NCBI GenBank assembly: GCA_016801845.1
Contig: CM028906.1
Span: forward strand, 12,404,501 to 12,468,500
Length of the DNA stretch: 64,000 nt
Source of the DNA: Polydactylus sextarius
Lineage: Eukaryota > Chordata > Actinopteri > Polynemidae
Direction of reading: 5' to 3'
Shown here: positions 12,561 to 25,666 of the stretch, one piece after another
Position numbering within the stretch: position 1 is the stretch's first letter
Layout of the letters: every line of letters starts with the position of its first letter
The notes under the pieces: model-generated
Told to the model about the DNA's origin: nothing
The model's input: only the letters and a program-made list of their open reading frames with translations
The model's database searches: none
Made by a program: the position numbers and the translations under genes

Positions 12561-15500
12561 TTGTACATGCGCTATCTAATGACAGTATTACTTCCTCATG
12601 ATAGATTCTGTTTACATTCATACTATTATGCAATCACTGTCACTGCTTTGGTTACGAGCAGTGGCACATTTCAGTATTATTCAGGTTGTCACTCTGTTTC
12701 CACTGTTACTAGTCAAATTTGGGCAATGATCCATGTGTCTAACTAGCCCTCACTCTGTGCAAATAATACTGTATTGGCTGTTCTATGACTCGACGCTTTA
12801 TTGTAGCACATAATCATCATGGCTACAGTATGTTGTTATTCATCATCTGCCTGTTTCCTGAATGCCACTATCAATGTCACCGACTGTTGGTGATGTTTTA
12901 GTTGCCCAGGCAACTCAGTTAATGGCAGGGACCTATGACAGTCCACCCCCTTTCCCCTCTTCAGTAATTGTCCCTGATGACTATTTGTGCACTACAGAAT
13001 GAGGGCTGTTTAAGAAGTGGGCGACCGGGCCATTTAGAGGAAACGTCAGTTTTGAGAGATTTGCAACTGGTTACAGTTAGCTCACCTCAACTTTCAGGGA
13101 ATGTAGAGTTAAAGTGGCAGTTTATAGCAAAGCAATGACTGAATGCATGACTTTTTTTGGAAAAGAAAGCACAGTGTGACGTTTTTCTTTTTTTAAGTAG
13201 AGGATTTATTCATCCCCCTGCAGTTTTTATTAACCTGTCAGCCAGAACGCACCACAGCTTGTGCTACCTAGACAGTTATACAATGTGGTGCCTTAATTAA
13301 AATGTTAAATGTTACAACTGTCCAGAGGAAGAGGAATCAATACCAGAAAAAAAATCAAAGCACAATGAGAGAGTCTTTTGTGGAGCCTCCGCATGTTGGT
13401 TTTGTTTTTAATGATAAGAGCCTTTTAATTTTATAGACTTGTAAATGAAGCTGTCTCGCTTTTTTTTTTTTTTAGATGAGGGGACCATTCTTCTTCCTGT
13501 GGAAAATATGAACCTATAAATGTGTTGTATGCACCAGGTTTATGTTTGCTCACATCAGAGATACAGGAAGCAATTAATCTGCTTTGTTTATCGTGTAGTT
13601 AAATATTACAATTTTACCTCTGGTTCAATCAATTTAACCCTAACTTTGTATAGATGAAGCCTCTGAAATGGCCAGCTACTCTGTAACTGTCTCATCTATC
13701 ACTGCTCCTCATTAGCTGTCTGCAAAGTGCTTGAGTGTTAGGTGACTTTCTTTTGATTTTGTATGACTCTAACCATGGTGTACGCATTATGAATCATTGT
13801 GCTGATTTGAATCACTTGTTTTAGTCTGGTTCAAAGCTTCATCGTCACAGGCTGTTTAGTTTTCTCTTAGCTAAGTGGTAGGATGACCAAACTTTACTGC
13901 ATTTTAGTGCAAATAACATTAAGCTGTTATACAGGATCTTAAGGTCAACTCAGGTCAAGTCAGGTCAGTTCGACCCTAGTCTGAGCTATTACGGTCAGTA
14001 GTCTATACAAACCATGAGGTTAACATCTCCATAACTGTTTCAACAGCAGCCACTGTTAAAATCTACTGTTTCAGTTAGTGTCGATGTTAATTCAATGTAG
14101 TTCATTTTGCAAATCCATTTATAAAGATTAGTTCATATATGTACTGAGAACCCTCTGGTATGGCCACCAGGAATGATGACAGTATTATAGTTAAAAGTTA
14201 TAAAGCTCCACTACACAGTCTGAAATAGTTGCAATGTATGAACCCATCCGAACCCTCATTTCTGGAGAGGCATGTTTTATTTTATTTATTTATTTATCTT
14301 TTTGCTCCAAGCTGTTGGAACAGCCTGTCTTTGGATCAGACGGCAGATGAAAATATCTTTAAATGTGAACCTTTCTCTTTTGCACAGCTTTGACTGCAGT
14401 GATTTTTATGATTTATTCTGCATTATTATATTTTTTTCTGAATATCTTGTGTCATTATCTCTTTATTGGTTTTGTCAATGTTTTATTATTATTCTAATTA
14501 ATATTATTCTAATTATTATTTCTATGTTTTTGTGTGCATTAGTCCACAATAGATTTGCTGTTTGTACTTGTACTGTCTTATTAGCAAGTTGTTAACCACC
14601 TGTAAAGTATATTGCATTATTATTTTTATTAAAGTGCAACCTAAAGTCAAGGTGACCCCACGTAAAATCCATTTAATTTAAAAAGCACATTCATTCATGT
14701 ACCCCCATCTATGGGTCTGAAACTTAATCAACATGCAGTAATTTTATTTACACAGTTCGCTCTTGACCTTGAACTCATTCTAATGTCAAAATCCACAAAC
14801 ACACTTATTCTGAAGCTTTTGATTAGTCAAAATTCTCGTCTGGAGATCCCATTTGCTCAGTTGCCATGGAATTATCGGTGTTAAAACATTCAACGACTGA
14901 TGTTAAAGTTGAGTTTGTCAGTTCGTTCTGACCTTGAAAGAAAAAAAGATCCAGATTGAGCATATTCAGACATGTTTTGACATATCTGGTATGATGGTGT
15001 GACCTCACCTTTCTGTATTAGTGCCAAGTGAAAAAGTGAAGTGTCAGTGCCAAGCGCACCAGGATTAAATTGTTGCAGACTTGCTGAAAATATGTTCTGT
15101 GTGATATATGGCACAACCAAAACCAATATGCAAGCTAAAATAGTCAAGTTGCCACCCTTTGAGGCAAACGCAGACACATGCAGTCAGACATGCCGAGCTG
15201 CAGGCATGCTGCTGCACACACAAAGTCATGCATAGGATAAAGAACTCAATGACAGACCATCATTAATTTGAGCTCATTTAAAGAGTTTCTCAGTGTGCAG
15301 GATGTTGTGAGACATTTGTGTTAATGAGCTACATCATTCATGTGAAATGATGGCACAATTAGGAAAACAAAAGTGCAAGGTGTGACAATTTAAGTGAATG
15401 TGCTTTGTCAGTGTCTGCAAACAACACCTCAGAGACGGTATATGCATAAAAGCCAGCTTATAAAAACAATGCGGGGGGTTTTAGAGGTCGGGATTTTCAC

Positions 15501-16720
15501 AGATGGATTTTTTTTTTGCCTCGCTATCCTGCACCTCGACCACAGTCCCACAGGAATCTCTGTTGAAACACTGTGGCAGGAGATGAAATTAAAGCTGCTG
15601 AATGCAGATGTTTTGATGAATGCCTGCACACTCAGTTCATGTGTTTGCATGTAGGCATGACTGTTTTTATTTATTTATTTATCTTGATAGGCGTGTTACA
15701 GTACATTAACAGAAATGCAGAGTGAAGAAAATGAGGGCTGCCAGCTGTGTCACAGCTACACCGAACATTGTTGGATTCTGTAAACATTCAGCTCGGTGCC
15801 TCACTTCCTCCCTCTCTGAAAGTCACTCACCTTGAGGATCAAGAGACTTATATGAAAGGTGACTTACAGTAAAAGCAGTGCTCTCTCTGTTTATGTAAAT
15901 AGAAAGCAAAGTTCTCTGCCTCCTTCGTGTCAAAGCCGAGGTGTTTCTCGTGTTGTATCTCCTGTCTTTCCAATTTACCTGTTTCATGTGGAAACAGCAG
16001 AAGGTTTTGCCTGTTCCTCTGTCCACAGATGTTTCAGCTGCCTTATGTAGCAATGTCAGACTCATTAGTTACACTCAGCCCATGTGGCGAGTGGGAGCCA
16101 ACCACTCAGCATAGCACGTAATGCAGCTTTAGTGAACTAATGAAAGTGTAATTACAAAAATAATGAGGAACACACAGTATCATCCAGTAACTTTGTGGGT
16201 AGTTATTTGTGTCCATGAATCATTGTGTGCAGAGTTTCCTATTTAATTTTTTATGGATTCTGATACTTTTCTTGCAGTGTTATGGAACGCACATTCAGAG
16301 CACTTCTAGCTTCTTCATTCTGTGAATTTCATACTGTAGGGAGCAATATCCCCCACAACGAGTGTTTGTATGATGTATTTGCAATGTATAACGAGGAACA
16401 ATGTAGGCTATGGTCCATTTCCTGTGCTACTTATGAAGTTATTGTCCCCAGTGGGCCTCATTTAGCAAAGTGTAGGCTATGTTGAGCCACGTTTAGTATC
16501 CTTACTACACTAGTTGCCGCAAAGCACAGCAGCAGAAACAACACAATACAGCCGTACTGCACACTTATCTGCATTTACATGGTGAGAACTTCTGGATTGT
16601 GCTGAGCTTATCAACTTGTTTTTATTAAAGTCCCTCATTTCTGTCTACCCATTGGAATCAAAGTAAGGAATCTGCTGCACCTTTTTAAATCATTATTTTT
16701 TCTTTGCCTTTCGTTTGTAG

Positions 16721-17015
16721 CTACACACTGATTTGGACGTGGGCAACAAGAACATCAAATACGTCCTAGCGGGCGAAGGGGCAGGCACCATCTTCGCCAT
16801 CAATGAGTTAACAGGCGACATCCACGCCATGAAGAGGCTGGACCGTGAGGAGAAAGCAGAGTACACGCTAACAGCCCAGGTCATTAACGCTGATACAGAC
16901 GAGCCCTTGGAGCCGCCGTCTGAGTTCATCATCAAAGTCCAGGACATAAACGACAATCCGCCGCAGTTCATTGAAGGCCCATACCGAGCTTCTGTTCCAG
17001 AAATGTCTGCTGTCG
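16721..17015 (+). CDS. cdh8: Type II classical cadherin, internal exon: most of EC1 and start of EC2
   Basis: The exon encodes 98 codons plus one base of a calcium-dependent homophilic adhesion receptor that acts at the cell surface. It reads in phase 0 from LHTDLDVG and ends in phase 1. Visible motifs by exon residue: GAGTIF (20-25), LDREE (40-44), the EC1-EC2 calcium linker DINDN (75-79, bases 16943-16957) and the EC2-opening VPEMS (92-96). The acceptor is a pyrimidine-rich stretch ending tttgtag, and the donor is GTGAGT at 17016. The length of 295 bp is the one I know for this exon in type II cadherins. The run GDIHAMKRLDREEKAEYTL is nearly that of cadherin-8; cadherin-11 and -24 differ more here. 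The strand-swap tryptophans would be in the previous exon, outside the window. The family is sure; the paralog is inferred. Confidence 0.96.
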
Positions 17016-17509
17016 GTGAGTCACGATAGACAGACTTCATTTCTGATCTCTGCTGCACACAGCACCCTAATCAGTGTGTGAGATTTCTATAATGGGCTAA
17101 TGCATAAAAATGATGAGAGAATAAGAACAAGAGGAAATGAATGTGTCTATTTACAAGCTTGCTTGTTCTGAGTATCTGTGCAAATGAAAATACAAGAATG
17201 ATAAATCAAATCACATCACTAGGAGTTCATCTGTAGCTCAGTGCTGAAAAACTGCCATCAGCGTTGACACACACTTGGTTAGACCACCTACTGCTAATAT
17301 TACATTCTCTATAGTGTCCAAGTAACAACATTCAAAACACTGAAGACCACTTTGAGATGGGATGACACCAGCTATTACACATAAACCCATGAGTACTTAA
17401 TATTTATTTCCATGTTTAGGCATTAAACATTCATGAATTGAACCATACCTATCTAAGAACACTTTAATTTTAATGTCAACTGTACACCAGTAAAGGGTAG
17501 AATCTGGGC

Positions 17510-17695
17510 AGGCTGGCAGTTTGTCATAGAACATATGGAGTCATCCACACTCACATTCACACTTACGGGCAATTTAGGTTCACCAATGAAAGAGAACATG
17601 TAAACTCCTTAGAGAAAGACTCAGGCTGTCAAGTTCAAAACCTGGATTTCTTGCTGTGAGGTGACAGTACTAACCACTGCACCACCGTGCTGCGA
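17510..17695 (+). mobile_element. LINE 3'-tail-like fish repeat (L2/Maui-like), truncated
   Basis: The phrases ccacactcacattcacactt, acgggcaatttaggttcac, gagaacatgtaaactcctta, cttgctgtgaggtgacagta and taaccactgcaccaccgtgc form the classic tail of a very abundant fish repeat, usually associated with an L2-clade LINE. Only about 190 bp remain, as expected of a 5'-truncated insertion. The class assignment is from general knowledge; the presence of the repeat is clear. Confidence 0.75.
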
Positions 17696-18952
17696 TAAAC
17701 ACCTGCTAGTAAACTTAAAACCACCACTGAGGTAGTCCCTGGCTACAGCCTGTATCTTCAGGACCACATTGTGTTGACATATAAACACACACACTCACAA
17801 GGTGCAAACAATACCAGGCCTGCTGTTGCAGCTGGTAAGAAGCCAAGCAATCTTATGTTGTAAAATTAATATACTCACAACACTAAGAAACCAGGAAATG
17901 CTACGACTAAAACTACACATAGTGAAAAACACCATTTGCACATTTCAGATATGATGCAGCAACATCAGCATATGTAGATTCATCACTTGCCCTTCTGGTG
18001 AGCATAAAAAATACTATTTTACACTTTGTATAGGTCAAGGAGCCATGTTATTTCATAATGTAGACCATTTGGGATTTTTTATTGCTATTGTTTAACATTT
18101 TCATATGTGTAATCTCTTATGTGATACAATCTGGTGGTCACTGCCATCCAAAAAAAATTATGGAAAGATAAGAAGCCTTAGGCTGTAATATTTTATCGAC
18201 AAAAACTCTAGAAAAGTCTGTACATGGATATTTTAATTCACGATTCAAGTATTTTATTATAATCACAGAGGAAGCAGAAGAAGCTTCATTAAATGCAGAA
18301 AAGCACATTAAATGTTTGTATTTCTACTCATGGACTGTTAGTACCACACTGTCACTTAGCTTGACAGCATTGACTGATGTTAATTGCCATGAGCTACCAC
18401 TCTACAAGGGCCCTGCAAACTGGTACACAAACCGGCACAAACACTTTCCATTTCACTGTATGCTAATGTATTCATATATTCACATTCCGATTGCATCCAT
18501 GCATTTAAAAGACCACAACGCAATGATCACATAATTCAAATGTATAGCTCATCGTGGATAGGCATGGGTCTGTAAGTATATCAGTGCCGTCAAGATCAAT
18601 GTGTGTGCAAAGTGTGTGTGTTTTTTTTTTTTTTCTGGTGAGTCTTGCCACTGACCCCAGAGCAGCAGGAGTCTTGTAGAAAATGTTTCCATCAGTAGCA
18701 GAAAGATCAGAGTGTGTCTTTATGCCGTTTTGACACTGGAGGAGTTCAGCGAAGGTGTTGAGGCCTATTGTGGGGCAGTATGGGCTTGTTATTTTGTTTC
18801 CTCATCGAGCTTTCTCGTGTTACCTGTCATGGAGTTGACATAACATGCTAGGGCAGATGGTGTTAGGTATGTAATGGAATCTGTTTCGTGGATACCATCT
18901 GTAGATTGTAGCCTTTGATTTGGTTCTTTGAGGTACCGCTGTTTTTACCTCC

Positions 18953-18987
18953 GATTCTCAAGATCATTGTAGGTGATCATGAGAATC
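18953..18987. repeat. Imperfect 14-bp inverted repeat (hairpin)
   Basis: The arms gattctcaagatca and tgatcatgagaatc are complementary at 13 of 14 positions around a 7-base loop. Confidence 0.8.
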
Positions 18988-21900
18988 CACTGCCGTGGCT
19001 GCTGTGGCTGCTGTGCTGCTGCCACAGAAACAAAAAGGAACAAAATACAATGCAAAAGTATCCATGTAAACACAGAAAAACAGTGAACTCTTGCTGTCTG
19101 AACTCTGTTACTGGATCCCTGCTGCTCATGGTTTGGGATCTCAGATGAAATGTACTGTAGCTCTCCAAGGGCTTTGTCAGTGCAGTGTGGGGACAGACAC
19201 AGTGATGGGGTAGAGAGGAAAGTGGTAGTTGACAGCGCTCTGTGATTTGCCAGTGGGAATAATGCATAAGAAATGGAAATCAGCGTCTCTTTGTTGACTG
19301 TTGTTCCCTTTTGTCACTACTGATTAATTAAACATTCGCGAATGCTCAGTTGTTTGCATGAAAGGCTTTTCTTTTAGCAACTACTTTTCTGTTGTTAAGT
19401 TTTCATGTGCTGCGGCATTATGTGTGGAATTAGAGGCTCTGGACAAACTAACAATAAGTCATTCGTCTCCCTCGCCTCGTATTCATAAATCATGGGTTTC
19501 TTTACGGTGGTGTTTCATCTTTATCGCGCTGAAATGAGAATTTGTGCAGGACTCAGTGGATTACTGGAAGTATGCTGAGCACTGGATAAGTAATAAAGTC
19601 CACAGAAAAGGGAGCATGAAATAAACGGATGTTGTTGAAGTTAGCTGCATATGAGCAAATCTCCGTAGCGACAGGGAAACCGGAAGGCATTAAAATATAA
19701 TTATGGCACATGGTAAGAGATGCTGCATTACATCTGGTATTGAGTTCAGACATTGCTGACTGTGCTGATGTATTTCTGCTTAGTGTGAACCCACCTGCAC
19801 GGAATAATCAAAAATCTTATCCAGACCGTAACAGGCTGGTTCACCTTACGATGTTATCCACTCACAGAGCCCTGTCAGTTCCCCTCCAGGCTTCATCAGT
19901 GTCTTACCTTAGTGTCTTACCAGCTTCTTGCTTATCATGAGCGCATCCGCAAGATATCAGCACAGCCACGGACAAATATCAACACCCACCTTTTATCTGT
20001 CAAGGACTACTGCTAGATAGAAAAACCCCCTCATTGAGTGTCACCATCCCCCGTAGGAAACAGTCCCCACAGCCGGATGAGATATGTGACATGGGCCACT
20101 GAGGTCACCATGTTTCCTGTGTGCGGAGGAGCATAGAGGTTAATGGGAAATGAAGGAGAAAGACCTTTTGTTCTTCCTTTAAAAGGGCCAGTCGGATAAG
20201 ACGTGTGGCTCTCTGTGACTTTTCTCTGACTTTCATTTTCCTGAATGGCTGACTACCATTTTAATTGTTTAGAGGATTGTCTCTCACAGTACAGTGAGAC
20301 AGTAAGAGGAAGTGGAGAGCAAATTGCTGGAGGAGAGATGGCCGGTCAGAAGAGTTTGACCTGAATTAGTATGAAGATCTGGGATAAGTCTATTGTCAGG
20401 GAAGATTTTATGACCATTTGCTTGACTGGATGTTACCTGAATGGTGCAGTCCTGAATGTTTTAATTATTTCAATTTTTTTGACTTTCATGCAGGCAGTGG
20501 AATAAGTTAACACAACACGTTAGCAACCAACATCATATTTACACATTCAGCATAAAACAGAGCAATTAGCCACCTGACAAATACAAGACAACTCTTGTTT
20601 ATTGTCTTTTTAGTTTCTTTGTGTATCATTAGTGTAGCTGGAAAAAATAGCTAAAAACTGTGTTTACTAGCTTGCAGCTAATGTTGTATGTCTGCCATTT
20701 GGACAAAAGCTTCCTGCCTTGACTGGAAATGAGGCTGCTGAAACTCTAAGTAAAAGCACTTTGGCTGCAGTTACTGCATTGTGGCTTTGTAATCTCTGTG
20801 TATTGTAGAATTTGCCACCACACATTTTGCACTCTGCTATTCCAGTTACATCTGGTATTAACATGTGTTTTGGGTGATTGGACTGCAACTGGATAGTGCT
20901 TCACCACATCAGAATACAGGTATAAATGCACCATAGATGAACTCTTTTTGTGATTGTGATCACCCAAACCACCCCCTCTGGAAGCTGTCAGGGATGTATT
21001 GTGATCATGCTAAACACAAGTTTAAGTGCAAGTGTGTTGCGAAAACACATACAACAACTCACTACAACCCTCTCCCCAAACTGTGGCTGAGCACTAGAGC
21101 ACGTCTCTTCTGAATAACACCAACCATGGGCAGCCAAAGACAAAATTAAACGTTTGATGGCACGGACCTTAACACACTGACTTCACTTGTGAGATTTCTC
21201 ATCAAAATCCTCTCCCACCAGTCTTGACTATGTTCCTATATCCAAATAGTCCTCTGGACAGTGCCAGCTCTGACCACCACTCAAATTAAAGCAAAACTGC
21301 AAAAATCATAATTTTTCCATGTCTGCTACTTTGAAAAGTAAGCTAACACAATATACTATCATCTACTACTCCTCTTCCTCTGGGGCGTAATTTTTATTGA
21401 GTTTTGCACCCACACAAAAAAAGGCTACCTACACATTTAAAGTACATTCAAATGTAAATCAATCCACTGTATTATTTCATAATAAATATTAAGAGCACCT
21501 TTGTAATAATAGGTCAGTTTTCTGCACCAAGCTAGTCAAAATAGTCAAAAACAGAAAGCTGGGAAAACACATTGCTGGTAGATGTATTGAAGTTTCTATG
21601 AGGGTTCTGTGAAGATTATCCAAAGGCAACGTTATTGATTTGTCTTTCTAACAGTAGACTGATCTCCGTCAAAACACAAAAATTGAAAGCATTACACACT
21701 TTCCTGTAGTTTTACAATTTCAAATCCCTTTTTCTCAATTTCACTGCTTCTGTAGTTACTACACTCTGCCTTTGTATGGTATTACAGATGACCAAATAGG
21801 TCTGTAAAACTGTGATATTTTGACACTGACATATTCGCTTTACACACAGTTTTACTAGCATGTCCCTTTTTGTTCTGTTGTGTATAAGTTACAGTATTTC

Positions 21901-22879
21901 TTTTTCTTTTAACTGTCTCCTTGTATTCCCTTGTTAAAGAAAAAAACATATTATTTAATCAAATTTCCCTACACCCCAGAAAACTATCACTGTACCAAAA
22001 AAAAAAAAAAAAACTCACATATCAAGTTCAGGACTTTGCCACTATCGATTGTCCTGATCCATGATTTATTGATTCAGGCAACAAAAGCACTTTTGTTTTG
22101 GTCAGACAAAGACTGAGATTTCTGATTAATGACTTTTTCTGTGTTAAACCAGGTCACAGTCAAACACTTACTTTGTCTGAGTGGAATGTGCCTACAGACG
22201 ACTATGAAAAAAGTTTCATATTTCAGTGGACAATAATGAAATGCCCTGTGATGACAGGGTATCACCCTGTATGTAGCGTTGTGACGAATCTGGTTCATCA
22301 CTTTGAGCAGCCCTTCCTACATCCCACACACTCATCTGATCCATTGTTAATGTTATTGATAATAATATTAATTTGATGAGTGGCTGTTTTTTTTTTTATA
22401 GATTATTTAATTGATTTTTTGTGTGTTTTACAAATCCAGCAGCTGTATAATTTCCTCTAATTCTAATCTTCAGGCGAGTTGAAAACCATGTTATCTTTCT
22501 TTTAATTTGAAGGATAAAAAGTGAAGTCTTTTTCAATCCATTTAATAAAATGGATATTTGACACACTCTACCTCTACAGTTTTCTTGTCTTCTTGGTTTT
22601 ACAAGTATATCTATTAGGTAATTGTGTTGCACTGTCCCTTCAATTGAAAGTGAATGTGTTCCTCCTATGAGCAAGCCTGGCCATGGTTGGAATTGTAATT
22701 CATTCATACAGATCTCTCAGGATTAGTAGACCCTGTTTTCCTATTAATGGGGTCTTCGACTTTAAGGCCAGTACAAGCTGACAAATCCCCCCCACCCCCC
22801 ATATGTCTGTCAACCATATGCTGGAATTATGAGGCTCTGCTGCCCTTCTGCAGTTAACAAGGGGGTTGTGTTGTAGCTG

Positions 22880-23560
22880 GAAATTACAAAATCTTGAAGT
22901 GACGCTTCAGGTAATTACAAGGAGGTCCGTAGATCCTCCTCTGTGCACTGAGGGGGCTGAAAATGACAATAATTTCGACAGCGTGAAACAAACTTGCTAA
23001 AAGTTGTTTTGCTGGATAGAACTCATGCGTGAGCTGCCCCAGGAGTGTTGGGCTGGGAGCGTGCTTCATTATCAGGACGATTAATAAGTGGACACGCAGA
23101 CAGATGGCCTGTCTCCTCTTCACATTGACCGTGCTCTCTGAAACCTCGCCGAAATGAATACCTGTACAGGAGCACGGAGCCTCGCCAAATTTGTGAAAGA
23201 TCTGCTAAATTGGAGCGCAGACATAAAATTGAAGTGACATTAATAGATTACCTGGAGTTGATTTGCATTTTTAGAGTTATTATGGGTGTGGGTAACAGGA
23301 CTAACAGGCACAGCCGTCTATGTAAGGGCCTTAATGATGTTTCTGATTACGCTCTCATCGCCACCGGCAGCTGGGAAAATAAGTAAAGGCTTGTCATCAC
23401 AGATTTGGACGATAAATGAGCAGACTTGATCAAGGGGAGACGTATGGAAATGAGCAAGATGGAGACCTTTATCAGAGCTGATCGTCTCATGCTTCCAACA
23501 TTCCAACATCAGAAAGCTCACTGTGATCGCAGATGATTTAATACCCATGCAGTTTTATAA
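22880..23560. promoter_or_regulatory. Candidate conserved regulatory stretch, unproven
   Basis: This segment lacks simple repeats and recognisable transposon sequence. Its mixed composition is unlike the surrounding AT-rich intron, and it contains motif-like runs such as the POU octamer ATTTGCAT (23261-23268) and homeodomain-type TAAT cores. Large introns of type II cadherin genes often hold developmental enhancers, which makes this a candidate, but conservation cannot be judged from one sequence. Confidence 0.2.
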
Positions 23561-24104
23561 GTAATACACTGAAACATAATCCTGCATGAAGGATAACATT
23601 GTTAAATGCTGCTGTATGTTTCATCAAAGCATGTTTCTGTGAGTGTGTCTTTATCTATCTATCTATCTGCCTATCAGTGATTCACATCACTCTCTGCTTA
23701 CTTCTCTACACGCCGCCATCTTTCAGATCAATACAAGCTAAGCTGAGCTATTTTGAGAGCGTTTCATGCTCCACTTGGGCCAGATGTTCTATAAAAATCC
23801 CTCTTTTAGATATACCTAAAAATATTATAGTCTTTTGCTGATCTTGCAGTAAATCATGAACAAATCTTGGCCTTGGAAAGTCAGACTCTGAATGCATTAA
23901 ATGCAGTTTAACTTGTATAGAACCTCACAGTATTCCAGGGTCACAGCAACCCACATAAGTAAAAGAAGCACATTTATAGTCCATCTTTTATCTGCCATTT
24001 TTCTGTTGAGCTTTGAGTCAGAGAGCTAAGAGCAAGAGAGTCTGGTGTTTGTATCTCTCTCGTCTCTGATCCTAGACTCTGGTCTGCGGCTTGGCAGATG
24101 GACT

Positions 24105-24290
24105 GAGTGGCAGGGGGCCCTTGGCCCTTTAACATAGTGGGCAGCTGGGCCAGAGCTGGGCCAGTGCCGGGCCGGGGCACATCTGACGAGCGGGCTCTCG
24201 GGCCGGACAGAGACGCGGCAGACCGGGGCCGCGGTGATGGTGGTGGGCGGCTCACAGGCTGGAGCTGGGGTGAGAGAGGGTCAGAGCAGT
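24105..24290. promoter_or_regulatory. GC-rich, CpG-dense island inside the 26 kb intron
   Basis: About 13 CpG dinucleotides occur in some 200 bp, within phrases such as gccgggccggggcac and gacgcggcagaccggggccg. The flanks are AT-rich. Open frames run through it on both strands (a 93-codon minus-strand frame rich in proline and arginine), but they look like a by-product of GC content. It may be an alternative promoter, an enhancer or a fragment of a GC-rich repeat. Confidence 0.35.
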
Positions 24291-24964
24291 GAACCTGGCC
24301 AAGGCTCTGACTCTCTCCGGCCTGTCTAACTGCCAGGCAGCCTGCATGCCAGCCTGCCCTTTTCTGTGGCCATGCTAAATGGGGATAGGACAGGCCTCCG
24401 AGGCAGAAAGGATTTAACTGACATGCTGGAGTTTCTCTGTAAATAACCTGCTACTCCTATCTATCTCACCTCATTTGGCAACAGAATGTGCACTTGTGTA
24501 TCTGTGTGTTTGTGCATGTTCCTGTGTATGTGAGTGGATTTGTGGGCTTGTTTTTATCCACTCTTGTTTGTGTCTGTGATACTTGGCACCTGTCAATAAC
24601 CCACTGACTCCTTTTTTCTTTGTTTGTATCCTTTCTTCATTGCTCTTCACTGCACACAGTGGCTGATAGAGAGTCACTGCTAATTCAGCTTCTCTTTGTT
24701 TCACGCTTAGCTATTACATAGAGGAAAAAAAGGGGCAAGAGAGGTGTTCCCTAAGCTAAAACATATGCTGTTCAGAAAAAAAAGCAACATACACACATAC
24801 ACATGCTCTAAGTCTCAGCTCTTCAATATCACATACAAATATGTATTACTAATTCATCAAATGTTATTTATTATCCAATGTACCCCTGAATTATGTATGG
24901 AACATCATCAGTCATTGGTACAGATACAGTAATATAACCCCCTTTAGAGTCTCTCGGGGCGTTT

Positions 24965-24984
24965 TTTTTTTTTTTTTTTTTTTT
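24965..24984. repeat. Poly(T) tract
   Basis: A run of about 20 T, followed by an alternating tgcacatg-rich stretch to about 25080. Confidence 0.9.
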
Positions 24985-25630
24985 GCAGGCAGCAACAACA
25001 TGCACATGTTGTGCATGTGAATGTGTGAATGCACACAGAGATCACACAAACTCAACTGTATATGAGTGCACATGTGTACCGAAACACATATCTGTGTTAG
25101 CATAAAGCCACCTTGCAGTCATAAAGATGCTGTTGTTCAGGTGTAATTTGTTCCCCGCCCCTGTGTAGCCCGCAGAGACGCACTCCCCCTCTCACTTGCA
25201 CACTACTTCTTTTTCTCCTTCTCTGTACTAAACCTCCCCTTCTTCTCTCCCTCCTCTCTCATTTTTTTTTTGCTCACCATTGCTCTCTTCTGCTAAGCTA
25301 ATGCTCTCTCTCTTTCACTCTTCCCTTGAGGGAGAACAAAAAGTAGCCAGCTTCTAGGTAATGAAGCCCTTCAATGTGATCTGCATAAGATTGCCTCCCT
25401 TGCTGGACTGGCTGCCTTGCCCCGATGAATAGCAAAAGAGTTTCAATGAGACTACGGACAAAAAGGCAGCTTTTTCTGTGGCCACAGTCTCGTTTCTCAA
25501 ACAAAGTCTCCTACTTTTTTTCTCTCTCTCTTTTTTTTGCTGTACTCGTGAAGTTGAAAGAGAAGAAAATGAAAAGGAAGAAGGTAAATAACAAACAAAG
25601 CTCATGAAAGGGAAGGTAAATGAGGGAGGG

Positions 25631-25631
<1 letters not shown>

Positions 25632-25663
<32 letters not shown>
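25632..25663. repeat. (GT)n microsatellite
   Basis: A pure GT dinucleotide run of about 32 bp. Confidence 0.95.

Positions 25664-25666
<3 letters not shown>

Larger units (their letters stand above)
1..16720 (+). other. cdh8: Upstream intron of the cadherin gene, partial (no coding exon seen)
   Basis: This stretch precedes the first recognisable exon and is read as intron because that exon starts in mid-domain behind an AG acceptor. I looked for the preceding type II cadherin exon (signal peptide, prodomain, mature N-terminus with the GWVWN-type motif) and did not find it, so it lies further upstream. The open frames here are short, low in complexity or made of microsatellite, and none resembles a known protein. 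Contents: (CA)n at about 2.85-3.0 kb and 12.49-12.56 kb, an A-run/T-run inverted pair at 3.35-3.41 kb, purine and pyrimidine tracts at 8.9-9.26 kb, a CpG-dense patch at 9.25-9.42 kb, and fish repeats at 7.7-8.0 and 11.5-11.8 kb. Nothing else was recognised. Confidence 0.8.

Noticed and set aside
23974..24255. 93-codon minus-strand proline/arginine-rich frame, possible exon of another gene.
   Set aside because: It coincides with the GC island, where stop codons are rare by composition. No domain and no convincing splice context were seen.
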